64,000 bases of DNA, taken from contig JAWLBB010000001.1 in the NCBI GenBank assembly GCA_041395105.1, positions 868,001 to 932,000 of the forward strand, given 5' to 3'. The position numbers and the translations under genes are program-made. Origin of the DNA: Opitutaceae bacterium. GTDB lineage: Bacteria; Verrucomicrobiota; Verrucomicrobiia; Opitutales; Opitutaceae. Below, one piece after another: positions 51,771-60,386 of the stretch. The notes under the pieces are model-generated. The model saw only the letters and a list, made by a program, of their open reading frames with translations. It was not told the DNA's origin and made no database searches. The stretch's first letter is position 1. Every line of letters starts with the position of its first letter.

Positions 51771-52421
51771 ATGACGAAGTCCGAACGTGCCGCCTATGTC
51801 GACCGCCGTCTGGCCGAGCTCTATCCGGATCCGCCGATCCCCCTCGACCATACCGATCCCTTCACTCTTCTGGTGGCGGTCCTTCTCTCGGCTCAATGCA
51901 CCGATGTTCGGGTCAACCGGACCACCCCGGGGCTTTTCGCCCGGGCGTCCACTCCGGAGGCGATGATGCGTGTCCCGGTCGAGGAGATAGAGACCATCAT
52001 CCGGCCCTGCGGACTGGCCCCGGCCAAGGCCAGGGGAATTGCGGGACTATCCAGGATCCTGGTCGAGCGCCATGGGGGCCGGGTTCCGACGTCATTCGAA
52101 GAACTGGAAGCCTTGCCCGGAGTGGGGCACAAGACCGCTTCGGTCGTCATGGCCCAGGCGTTCGGGCACCCGGCTTTTCCGGTCGACACCCATATCCACC
52201 GACTGGCCCAACGCTGGAAACTGTCATCGGGGAAGAACGTCGTCGAGACGGAACGGGATCTGAAACGCCTCTTCCCGAAGGACCGCTGGAACGCGCTCCA
52301 CCTCCAGATCATCTACTACGGACGCGAACATTGCACGGCACGTGGCTGCGACGGCACCGTCTGCGAGATCTGCCGCACCCTTTTTCCGGAGCGGAAACGG
52401 GCGATCAAGACGAAGAAGTGA
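51771..52421 (+). CDS. nth: Endonuclease III
   Basis: 216-residue base-excision repair glycosylase/AP lyase for oxidised pyrimidines. The helix-hairpin-helix with catalytic Lys (LPGVGHKTASVVM), the catalytic Asp in FPVDTHIHRLAQRW and SAQCTD are intact. The C-terminal Fe-S loop is unusual: HCTARGCDGTVCEIC gives spacing C-x4-C-x4-C-x2-C instead of C-x6-C-x2-C-x5-C, so the cluster may be changed or absent. Confidence 0.94.
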   Translation: MTKSERAAYVDRRLAELYPDPPIPLDHTDPFTLLVAVLLSAQCTDVRVNRTTPGLFARASTPEAMMRVPVEEIETIIRPCGLAPAKARGIAGLSRILVERHGGRVPTSFEELEALPGVGHKTASVVMAQAFGHPAFPVDTHIHRLAQRWKLSSGKNVVETERDLKRLFPKDRWNALHLQIIYYGREHCTARGCDGTVCEICRTLFPERKRAIKTKK

Positions 52422-52716
52422 GTCTTCTCTGGCAGAGGCAGGCCACGGCGCGCCCGTCGAAGCCTCCGGTGAATCCGCAACAAGAGGGGTAGGGCGGGAC
52501 CGCCGGGCCCGCCTCTTCAGATCCCGCAGGTTCAGACCCCGGTCCGTGCCGGCCAGGTATTCAAGATCCGCGTGCCCCGGGTTCTTCGAAGGGTTCCCTG
52601 CCTGTCCCGGCCTATGACAGAGAAGCCGGAAGCGAAGCGGGTGTGAATTCCCGCCCAAAAAAAAGTATGGCCATCTCCCGGGCAAATCGTCGATAAAGGC
52701 CATCCATCCTGGAGAC

Positions 52717-52790
52717 GGGCGCTTAGCTCAGTTGGTTAGAGCACCAGTATCACACACTGGGGGTCGGAGGTTCGAGCCCTCTAGCGCCCA
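52717..52790 (+). tRNA. tRNA-Val (anticodon CAC)
   Basis: 74-nt cloverleaf: acceptor GGGCGCT/AGCGCCC, D arm GCTC/GAGC, anticodon stem CCAGT/ACTGG with loop ATCACAC (anticodon CAC, reading GUG), variable loop GGGTC, T stem GGAGG/CCTCT (one G-T pair) with loop TTCGAGC, discriminator A. The CCA end is not encoded. A toxin-gene remnant follows on the other strand. Confidence 0.97.
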
Positions 52791-52810
52791 TTTCCTGATC
52801 GGGACTGACT

Positions 52811-52891
52811 CCAATAGTCCACAGTCGCCAGCCCCGGTATCCGTTCGAAGTGCATGGTGTTGCGCGTGACGATGGGCATAGCGGCCCGGTG
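52811..52891 (-). pseudogene. Remnant of a VapC-type PIN toxin gene (C-terminal end)
   Basis: Translating the minus strand gives HRAAMPIVTRNTMHFERIPG then LATVDYW, matching the usual C-terminus of VapC PIN-domain RNases (LVTRNTRHFERIPGL-type). The rest of the toxin and any VapB antitoxin are missing, and the SGNH hydrolase gene ends 2 bp away. The frame runs on into the tRNA before a stop. It looks like debris of a toxin-antitoxin unit left beside a tRNA. Confidence 0.5.
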
Positions 52892-52892
52892 T

Positions 52893-54020
52893 CTATTCCT
52901 CGAAGAGGGAAAGGTCGATGGCGTCGGCGATGAACCTCAATCCGTTCGCATTGAGGTGGAGGTGATCGCCCGTATGCAGTTCCGCCTGCAGCATCGAAGG
53001 ATTGTCGGGATCCCGCGCCACGAGGTCGAAATCGATCACGGCGTCGAATCGTCCGCTGTGGCGGATCCATTCGTTGATGGTCTGTCGATCCGCTTCCCCT
53101 TCTTCCGAGAAATAAAAGCATCCGCCGTAAGGCATGATGGTCCCGCCGTAGACCTTGATCCCATGATCGTGGGCTCGGGTGATCGTCTGATCGAAGGCGG
53201 CGATGATGTCCGCCGCGGTGGCTGCTGGCGAGCCCTGAGCACGCGCCCCGGCCGCCGTGCCGAGATCGTTGATACCCTCAAGGATGATGAGCCACCGGAC
53301 GCCGGGTTGCGCGATCACATCGCGGTCGAGTCGGGCCAGCATATTCGGGCCCAGGCCGTCCCGAAGGACACGATTGCCGCCGATGCCCTGATTGAGCACC
53401 GCGATATGCGTTGTAGCCGCACTTTCCCGCAGGCGCTGCGACAATCGATCCGGCCAGCGATCGTTGCCGTTGGTGGTCGAACCCCGACCGTCGGTGATCG
53501 AGTCGCCGAGGATGGCCACCGCCGCAGTCCGGTCCGTCAGGACGTCGACACCGCTCAGAAAGTACCAGTGATCGACCCGGGTTGCCGGGGTCAGGTCGGG
53601 CGCATCGACCGGATCGTCGTTGTAACTGAAATAGCTGGTGGTCCGGGATCCCGGATGACCGGTTAGCCCGTCTGGCGCCGTTGTGGTACGGAGAGTTACC
53701 GCGAGATCGGCCATGGGCGGAAGGGCAAGTTCCACGACATCGGAAATCCATTGTGCGCCCGGCTGAATCGTTACCGAAGCCTTTCCGCGGAAGGTCAGTG
53801 ATCGTGACGAATCGGCAACGATCGCCCCGTCGCCTGCGGACCGGGCGACGGCGGCGGCGTCGATGGTGAGCGGCGCATCACCAAAGCCGTTGGAGAACCG
53901 AACCCGCAGCGATTTTCCTCCGACCGATGTTCGAATTTCGCGCACGGTCGCCGACGTAAAACTGATCCGGCGGTTGTTGCCCGGTTCGGTCAGCTGTTGG
54001 GCCGTGCTCCAGGTGGCCAC
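52893..54020 (-). CDS. SGNH/GDSL-family hydrolase
   Basis: 375 residues. An N-terminal jelly-roll-like domain (VREIRTSVGGKSLRVRFSNG onward) is followed by the SGNH domain with block I GDSITDG (Ser near residue 170), the block II Gly in NQGIGGNRV, block III EGINDLG and block V DHLHLN. The family removes acetyl or other acyl groups from polysaccharides. The only start in frame is GTG 54020; conserved-looking sequence (RDRWVATW) continues upstream without a start or signal peptide, so the N-terminus may have been lost. It follows the CE15-like gene by 55 bp. Confidence 0.85.
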   Translation of the reverse strand: MATWSTAQQLTEPGNNRRISFTSATVREIRTSVGGKSLRVRFSNGFGDAPLTIDAAAVARSAGDGAIVADSSRSLTFRGKASVTIQPGAQWISDVVELALPPMADLAVTLRTTTAPDGLTGHPGSRTTSYFSYNDDPVDAPDLTPATRVDHWYFLSGVDVLTDRTAAVAILGDSITDGRGSTTNGNDRWPDRLSQRLRESAATTHIAVLNQGIGGNRVLRDGLGPNMLARLDRDVIAQPGVRWLIILEGINDLGTAAGARAQGSPAATAADIIAAFDQTITRAHDHGIKVYGGTIMPYGGCFYFSEEGEADRQTINEWIRHSGRFDAVIDFDLVARDPDNPSMLQAELHTGDHLHLNANGLRFIADAIDLSLFEE

Positions 54021-54075
54021 CCAACGATCCCGGGTCGGAGCCTGAGATATGGTCCGCCCATTCGAGAAAGACTGG

Positions 54076-55389
54076 CTAGTTAGGCACGTGGTATGGCCTC
54101 TGCTGTCGCCAGGCCAACTCGCCGGTAGTCAGGGCGGGTCCGGTGCCCGGGTATTCATCGGTGCCCATTCCGCGCTTCTCGAGCAACTCATACACGGGTG
54201 CGGCGGCAACCGCGGCAAGGAAGGCGCCGCGCTGGTCGATCCATTGTCCCTCCACCTCGGGAGAGCCTACGCTCAGGAACGCGGGTCTGGGCGCGAAAAG
54301 GGCAATCAGTTCGTGGGAATCGACGGGCAGGTCTCCGGGCGTCAGCGGTCCGGCATAGCGGATGTAGTTGCCGGCCATCCAGTGGTAGGCGTAGGTTCCC
54401 GCGAGATTCTCCACCCGCTCACCGAAGTCGCGGCGATGGAGCACCAGTCCGCCCTTGCCCGATGAGCCGATGAATCCGATGGCGAAACGCGGATCGAAGG
54501 CCATGGTCACGGCCGCCGCCTTGCCGTAGCGCGAGAGTCCTTCGATGCCGGCCTGTTTGGCATCGACCGTCGGGTCCGTCTCGAAGTAGTCAAGTGCCCG
54601 GCTCGCGCCCCAGGCCCAGGCACGCAAGGCCCCCCATTGGTCGGGCGGGCGCGGTTGGCCTTGGTTGCAGAGACCAATGATGCCCCGCGTCAAACCCTCC
54701 CCATTGTCCGCCTGATAGCTGGTCGGAACGATCGTCGCCGCGGCCCAGCCGTGCGCCAGCACCTGCTCTTCCCAGGTCGGACCGGGAGGCGGCGGGAACC
54801 GGGCGAGGATTTCGGCCGGCCAGCCGAAATGCAGCATGACGGGCACCGGACCGGCCGCATCAATCGGGGTCGAGAGCGTAAGGTCGATCGTGACTTCAAG
54901 GAGTGGATACCCCGAATTGTCGACGTGGCCGGCCAGCCGCCGGGTGAGCACCGCAACGCCTCCCTTGTTCTCTTCGGTGGAGGAGAGAAGCTCCCAACTG
55001 ACTTGAGGCACCTGGTCCGGGAGGCGGCCGTAGATTTCCCGCTCGAAGTGCTCCAGTATTTCCGGTCGTCGTACTGCCCACCATCGGGCAGGGGTGCGCA
55101 CGGGTTCGCCTTCGTCGGTGACCAGGGGGGCGGGCAGATCGGGAAAAGGGTTGGCCCTGGCCTCGTCGGTGTTTGGCGCATTCGGTCCGTCGGGGTTGTT
55201 GGGATCGGCCCCGGGCCGCATCGAGGTCACCCCCAGGAGAACACGGAGGCGTGCATGGTCCTGGTTGCGATCGAGCTCCACCGGGGCCGGCAGTCCCTCC
55301 ACGAGGGTCGGCGCTGCCGGCATTTGGGCCGCCGCCGGCGACAGCAGGGCAATCGAGGCAAGGAGAGAGACGAAAAAGCGGATCAACAT
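54076..55389 (-). CDS. Exported glucuronoyl esterase-like (CE15-type) hydrolase
   Basis: 437 residues with a signal peptide (MLIRFFVSLLASIALLSPAA, cleavage near AAAQ). The alpha/beta-hydrolase core has GIEGLSRYGKAA (nucleophile Ser near residue 285), matching the GCSRxGK motif of CE15 enzymes that cleave ester bonds between lignin and glucuronoxylan. WWAVRRPEILEHFEREIYGR is the usual N-terminal motif. The protein ends TTGELAWRQQRPYHVPN, about 25 residues short of the usual His-bearing C-terminus, so activity is uncertain. Confidence 0.82.
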   Translation of the reverse strand: MLIRFFVSLLASIALLSPAAAQMPAAPTLVEGLPAPVELDRNQDHARLRVLLGVTSMRPGADPNNPDGPNAPNTDEARANPFPDLPAPLVTDEGEPVRTPARWWAVRRPEILEHFEREIYGRLPDQVPQVSWELLSSTEENKGGVAVLTRRLAGHVDNSGYPLLEVTIDLTLSTPIDAAGPVPVMLHFGWPAEILARFPPPPGPTWEEQVLAHGWAAATIVPTSYQADNGEGLTRGIIGLCNQGQPRPPDQWGALRAWAWGASRALDYFETDPTVDAKQAGIEGLSRYGKAAAVTMAFDPRFAIGFIGSSGKGGLVLHRRDFGERVENLAGTYAYHWMAGNYIRYAGPLTPGDLPVDSHELIALFAPRPAFLSVGSPEVEGQWIDQRGAFLAAVAAAPVYELLEKRGMGTDEYPGTGPALTTGELAWRQQRPYHVPN

Positions 55390-55522
55390 GGTTCTTTGTT
55401 CTTGGGCTTAACCCTGGAGTCGGATTCGTCGAAATGCCACCGATTTTTCTGGAAGGCGATCAGCCAGATCCCTTCATTCGAAAGACCTGCATCCGGCTTG
55501 GAGATCGATCTGACCAGCCGAT

Positions 55523-56389
55523 CTACTCCCTCGCTTCAAGAAGATCCAGGAGGGCGTCCCGAACCGCCTTCGGGTGTTCCCATGGGATGAAATGTCCCCA
55601 GTCCGGGTCGGTCACGAGGGTGATCTGCGCGTTTCGAAAGGCACGCTTCATGTAGTCCATATTCGCATACGGAACCAGTGCATCCTTCCGGCCGTGCACA
55701 AGGACGACGGGTAGGCCGACCTCTGCCAGTCTGGGCTCGAGTGTGGTCAACTCCTGTTTCAGGGCGAGGATTTCCCGGTTGGAGGTGACGAGGTCTGTCG
55801 GGATTGCCCAGTTGACCAGGCGCCACTCCGCCACGTGGTTGAACCAGAATTTCTCTTCGAGATCCGGATCGAGCGAGCCGGCGATGATGACGAGGGCGGC
55901 GACCTTGGCGGGGAAATCGACGGCGGTCTGCGCGATGACCGGACCGCCGTAGGAATGACCGACCAGAATGGCGGGTTTGTTGGGCGAGAACCGGTTGATG
56001 ACGGCCGCAACCAGGGCGGCCTGCTTGGAAAGCGAAGGTTCGACACCTCCAGTCCTGGATTCGCCGAACCCGGGTCGGTCGAAGGCAATCAACTGTGCTC
56101 CGGCCAGCAGTCCGGGATCGGTCATCAAGTCGAGGAAGTTGTCCCAGGTCCCTGGAGAACCATGGACAAAGATGATGGCGGGTTTTTCCGGATCTCCCGC
56201 GCATGTGCCCCGGATCACGCGGCCGTCAATGGCCACTTCGAAAGGAACGGAAGCATAGCCGGCCTGGGCGTAGGCTGCATCGATCTCTTCGGGCGAATGG
56301 CTGAAATCAATCAGGTGCAGACCGATCAGGCCGAGGATGACCAAGCCGAGAAGGGTGGCCCCGGTGATCTTGAGAACGCGTTTGAGCAT
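55523..56389 (-). CDS. Membrane-anchored alpha/beta hydrolase
   Basis: 288 residues. An N-terminal helix (about 8-26) anchors the protein. The catalytic features are oxyanion loop HGSPGTW, nucleophile elbow GHSYGG (Ser near residue 143), acid in HGRKDALVP and His in DWGHFIPWEHP. The substrate is unknown. It stands in a run of minus-strand hydrolase genes, 133 bp upstream of the CE15-like gene. Confidence 0.9.
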   Translation of the reverse strand: MLKRVLKITGATLLGLVILGLIGLHLIDFSHSPEEIDAAYAQAGYASVPFEVAIDGRVIRGTCAGDPEKPAIIFVHGSPGTWDNFLDLMTDPGLLAGAQLIAFDRPGFGESRTGGVEPSLSKQAALVAAVINRFSPNKPAILVGHSYGGPVIAQTAVDFPAKVAALVIIAGSLDPDLEEKFWFNHVAEWRLVNWAIPTDLVTSNREILALKQELTTLEPRLAEVGLPVVLVHGRKDALVPYANMDYMKRAFRNAQITLVTDPDWGHFIPWEHPKAVRDALLDLLEARE

Positions 56390-56463
56390 GGAGCGGGATC
56401 ATCCATAGGGGTGCCGGGCGCGCGGTCAATGATCCCGGCGCTCCTCCATTTTCGGAAGGGGGT

Positions 56464-57672
56464 TCATGCAGGGTTGTGGTCCCCGAGCGTGTGTTGCACC
56501 CCGGGACAGGCTTGCGCGACCGCCGAAAGGACCCGGGAGGCAAAGGGCAGTTTGCGGATGAGCCAACCCATGCCGAAGGCGACAACAAGGGTTGGGAGGG
56601 AGAGCACCAGGAATTTGGCCAGGAGGGGGAAGTCCCAGTGGCGCATCAACCAGGAAACGAGCAGCACGGGTATGGCGTGGATGATGTAAACGGCATAGGT
56701 GCTGTCGGAGAGGGCGCGGAGCAGTCGTCCCTGAGCATTGAAAACGCCTTGAAACAGTCCCAGAAGGCCGAGCATCAGGGTGATGCCCACGACCTGCTCA
56801 TAGACCGAATATCCGAGGCTCTGCCAGTGCCAACCTCCCATGAATGGATCGAGATTTCCGGACGGAGCCCCACCGGCGATGAAGAGAATCGGGAAGGCCA
56901 CCAGAATAAAGGCGTTGGCAAAGACCAGCCAGCCGATGCCCTGCTTGAGAGTCAGCGACTGCAGCCAGCCGCGTTGCCAGACAACAACCCCCAGTATCAT
57001 CATGGCGATGTACTGCGGGAAGTGCGCGAGCTGGAGCTGGACGTGGGGCGCCCACCAACCGACGGGCATCCGGATCCGGACCATCCAGGTAATCAGGCCC
57101 AGGACGAGCGTAAACATTCCGATCTTCCACGGTTCTGGCATGGGCCCGGGCACCTCATAATGATTCAGTGGCCTTGCTCGGAGCAATCGAAACACGGTGT
57201 AGCCGAGGACGAAATAGATGAGGATCTCGACAAACCACATCGGCCCGAATCCGCGGCCGGCCCCTGTCTCCAGCACGTGGAGCAGTGAGGGGGCTTGACC
57301 GTCGGTCTGCGTCAACTGCCTCGCCAGGTAGAAGGTGAATGGCCCGATCAGGAAAAAGAAGGCAAGGGTGGGGATTCCCAGGCGGATGAGCCGCTCCCAG
57401 ACAAACCTGGCCGGGCCTTTGCGGTTGTAGGAATCTGATACGAAGAATGTGGATACGAAGAAGAGCAGGCCCATGAAGAAGGCCTGGTTGGTGGAGACGA
57501 AGACGATGAGTGGCAGTTGGGCGAGAATGTTGTCCGGTTTGCCCTCGACGTAATACCAGTCCCCCGGTGCTCCGTAGACGATGGAGAAATGATGCAGCAC
57601 CACGAGCGCGATGCAGAACACCCGCAGATTATCGATGAAGGTCAGACGGGGTCTGGCGGCTTCAGAGGACAT
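56464..57672 (-). CDS. Acyltransferase family 3 membrane protein (MdoC/OpgC-like)
   Basis: 402 residues with about ten predicted helices. The N-terminus FIDNLRVFCIALVVLHHFSI is the family-3 signature with the active-site His pair region, and RLIRLGIPTLAFF and WFVEILIYFVLGY follow as expected. Relatives transfer acyl or succinyl groups to extracytoplasmic glycans. The product could be a modified surface polysaccharide; no partner gene is evident. Confidence 0.88.
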   Translation of the reverse strand: MSSEAARPRLTFIDNLRVFCIALVVLHHFSIVYGAPGDWYYVEGKPDNILAQLPLIVFVSTNQAFFMGLLFFVSTFFVSDSYNRKGPARFVWERLIRLGIPTLAFFFLIGPFTFYLARQLTQTDGQAPSLLHVLETGAGRGFGPMWFVEILIYFVLGYTVFRLLRARPLNHYEVPGPMPEPWKIGMFTLVLGLITWMVRIRMPVGWWAPHVQLQLAHFPQYIAMMILGVVVWQRGWLQSLTLKQGIGWLVFANAFILVAFPILFIAGGAPSGNLDPFMGGWHWQSLGYSVYEQVVGITLMLGLLGLFQGVFNAQGRLLRALSDSTYAVYIIHAIPVLLVSWLMRHWDFPLLAKFLVLSLPTLVVAFGMGWLIRKLPFASRVLSAVAQACPGVQHTLGDHNPA

Positions 57673-57788
57673 CGGGGTTCAGGTTGGTGAAAGCGGGATC
57701 GGACGCAAGGGTCGGGGTTTTCGGCACGATAGGGCGTTCCCCGTTGTCGGGGCGAGAAAGAAGAGACCGGGGCTGATCGATCGATCGT

Positions 57789-60029
57789 TTACCGATCGAG
57801 CAGTCCGCCGGCGAGGATGCGGATGAACTCGCTGTTTCGCCTGAGGGTGGCGGCGTAGTCGCCCGGATCGTCCCGACCGATCACCACGACGAGGTTGTGA
57901 TCCAGATCGATCCGCAGGGTCGAGGCGGTGGCGGAACCGTGGCCGATGACGTTTCCGCCGAGGTAGGCATCCTCCGGATCCGCCTCCATCGGATCCAGCA
58001 TCCATTCCATGCCGATGCCCCATTCCAACTCGGGGTCATTGAGGGTGGGGACGTAGTCGATCAGGCGCTTTGGCAGGATCGCGTCGAAGGTCTCCGGCGA
58101 GTAGAAGCGATAAGGCCCATAGCTGCCGCGATTGAGGATCATCTGACCGACCCGGACGAGAAAGTCCGCCGTGTATCCGGCGCCGTAGCCGAGGTCGGTC
58201 TGTGTGACCAGTCCTTCACCCAGGGGGTCGAGGATGTTCTCCTGGAGCAGGGTGACCATGTCCTTGCCGGCAAGCAGTGACATCGCCATCCCGGCGAGGT
58301 TGTTGCCGTCGCCGGAATAGTGCCGGCGGAGTCGGGGCGTGGTCAGGGAGAACGCCTGCACATTGAGGTTGTTGTCGAGGTAGGGGTTGAAGATCCCTCG
58401 GGCCGTGGTGTGACCGGTCATCCCGCTCAGGTGGGTCCAGCAGTCGCGGTAGGTGATCGCTCGGGGTCCGTCGGTCGGGAAATCCGGCAGGACGTCGCCC
58501 AACGGCGTGTCCGGCGTCACGATTCCCTGGTCGAAGAACCGGGCCATGACCTGACCGGCCACCAGCTTGCCGATGGATGCCGGGGCAAAGAGGGAATCGA
58601 TCTCGATGTCCGGCTCACGGGCCGAAGGAAATGCCTCGCGCATGAAGATGACCCTGTTGCGAGCCACGATGATGCGGAGTCCCGACGATGGATCGTCGCG
58701 GGTCCATTGGCGCGCATAGGCTCGCAACTTCTCCACGGTTCCGATTCGGATTCCCGCTTCAGCCTCCGTTCCCGAGTGCAGCTGGGGAGCTGGTTCCCTG
58801 AGGATTTCGACCGGTCTGAGTTCAACGGGGGTTCGCTTCTCCAACCGCATCCGCAGGGCGAGGCGGTGCCGCAGATCCTCCACAAACGAGCCCTGGAGGA
58901 TTTCGTGTTCGTTGGAGACTCTGTCCGGTGTCGCTTCCCGTTCCTCCATCCAGGCGAAAAGGGCGGCCCCATCCTCGGTCGTGGTCATGTAGCGGCCCAT
59001 CGACGCCCAGACCTGCCGACTGATCTCAGTCCGGTGGGCCTGCAGTTCATCGGCGGATAAGGTCAACCAGGGGTTGGTCCCCATCCCGATCAGGGATGGA
59101 CGATCGTAGGGAGGTACGGAATAGCGCCCCATCCATTCGGTGTCTCCGGGTCGGTAGACGCCGACCAGGGTCCTGAAGGGCAGCCCGTCGCGGCACTCGA
59201 GGGTGATGTCGGCGTAATAGCGGCCGGGTTGATCGGGCCGTTCAACCTCAACGCCCATGACGTTGTACCAGGTCGGTTTGAGCTCGGTGTCCCTGAAGAT
59301 CGTTTTCGCCAGTTTCGGCCGCTCGAAGGCGAGCTCGGGAAAGGCGGGGTTCCAGAGGATGAAGTCCTCCGCATTGTCCGGGATGATGCGCAGATCGCTC
59401 GCGTTTCTCCGCCATTCCAGGACGTTCTCGCGGCGCTGCCCTTCGTCGTCGTAGAGCTGGCAGAACATCTGCCAGCCGCCCGGTCCGTTTTCCACCTTGA
59501 TCAGCAGACGGTTGGTGCCCTCTGCGAGATTCACCGGAATGACTTCCTGGGAGGGTTGCGCCTCTCTGCCGGAAGTCCAGACGTCAAGGACCCGGTTGCC
59601 GTTTGCCCAGACCCGGCCTGAATCGTCAGAGCCGAAATGCAGCGTCCAGGTCGTGGGCGCTTCGAGGACGATATCGGTGTAGGCGTAGGCGACCTGGTTA
59701 TCGGTCGGTGGCGGGAAAATCTCGTTGAAATCCAGTTGACCATTGTCTGCCAGTGACGCCGGGATCACGGTCCTGGACACACCGTCCCAGACCACCTTCG
59801 TGTCGTCCCTGATGACCGCCCGGGCTTCTCCGCCCAGTACCTCAAGGAAGTCCGTGGTGAAGCCTGCGCGGGAAATGCCGCCAGGTCCCGGCTCGGGCAA
59901 CATCAGGTTGGGAAACGGCCCGAGGACCTTCCATGAATCCGGAGCGAGGTTTTCGGGAAGGAGGGATTCGGTCGTTTGAGCCCAGGAAAGGGTCAGGCCG
60001 ACGATCGGCAGCAGAAACAGTCTCTTCAT
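57789..60029 (-). CDS. Exported serine hydrolase: beta-lactamase-like domain with N-terminal sugar-binding-like region
   Basis: 746 residues from ATG 60029, preceded by GGAGG. Signal peptide MKRLFLLPIVGLTLSWAQ. Residues ~20-220 resemble the ligand-binding domains fused to glycosidases (WTLHFGSDDSGRVWANGNRV, GTNRLLIKVENGPGGWQMF). The C-terminal third is a class C beta-lactamase/esterase domain with SIGK (Ser near residue 484), HYSGDGNNLAG in the YxN position and GHGSATAST in the KTG position. The role is probably an esterase or peptidase on cell-surface or polymer substrates; antibiotic resistance is unlikely. Confidence 0.82.
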   Translation of the reverse strand: MKRLFLLPIVGLTLSWAQTTESLLPENLAPDSWKVLGPFPNLMLPEPGPGGISRAGFTTDFLEVLGGEARAVIRDDTKVVWDGVSRTVIPASLADNGQLDFNEIFPPPTDNQVAYAYTDIVLEAPTTWTLHFGSDDSGRVWANGNRVLDVWTSGREAQPSQEVIPVNLAEGTNRLLIKVENGPGGWQMFCQLYDDEGQRRENVLEWRRNASDLRIIPDNAEDFILWNPAFPELAFERPKLAKTIFRDTELKPTWYNVMGVEVERPDQPGRYYADITLECRDGLPFRTLVGVYRPGDTEWMGRYSVPPYDRPSLIGMGTNPWLTLSADELQAHRTEISRQVWASMGRYMTTTEDGAALFAWMEEREATPDRVSNEHEILQGSFVEDLRHRLALRMRLEKRTPVELRPVEILREPAPQLHSGTEAEAGIRIGTVEKLRAYARQWTRDDPSSGLRIIVARNRVIFMREAFPSAREPDIEIDSLFAPASIGKLVAGQVMARFFDQGIVTPDTPLGDVLPDFPTDGPRAITYRDCWTHLSGMTGHTTARGIFNPYLDNNLNVQAFSLTTPRLRRHYSGDGNNLAGMAMSLLAGKDMVTLLQENILDPLGEGLVTQTDLGYGAGYTADFLVRVGQMILNRGSYGPYRFYSPETFDAILPKRLIDYVPTLNDPELEWGIGMEWMLDPMEADPEDAYLGGNVIGHGSATASTLRIDLDHNLVVVIGRDDPGDYAATLRRNSEFIRILAGGLLDR

Positions 60030-60386
60030 GGCGCCTCCAAGGGTTTTTTCGCCGAAGTCTGAAAGGCCCGGCTCCACCAGGCCATTCGATTGTCCACCGG
60101 GGCGGGAGTCTGAAGCGAGGCTTCTCCGGCCTGTCGTCCGAGCTAATCACAATGTGCTCCGGAGAAGAGTCAGCTTGTGCCCCTTCACCGTGTCGGGCAG
60201 TTTCGTGGCTGCGGCGGTTGCATCCTCGGCCACTCCTGCATGGGATTGCCTGCCGGGTTGAAAATCTCCATGGAAGGTCCATAAAACAGTTCTTTGCGGC
60301 ACCGGCTCCGTCCCCGGGAAAAGGGTGGGTCGGTGGACAGCCACCCGGATGGTCTCCGCACGGTGAACCCGGAACTCAATACCCTC
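60030..60386. other. Divergent intergenic region before the alpha-galactosidase
   Basis: 357 bp between the starts of the serine hydrolase and the GH36-like gene. The downstream part is in frame with the GH36-like gene and could encode up to 31 extra N-terminal residues if translation starts at 60294. No repeat, hairpin or operator stands out. Confidence 0.4.

Noticed and set aside
52422..52716. Small genes between nth and the tRNA
   Set aside because: Open frames here are short, GC-driven and without ribosome binding sites or known motifs.
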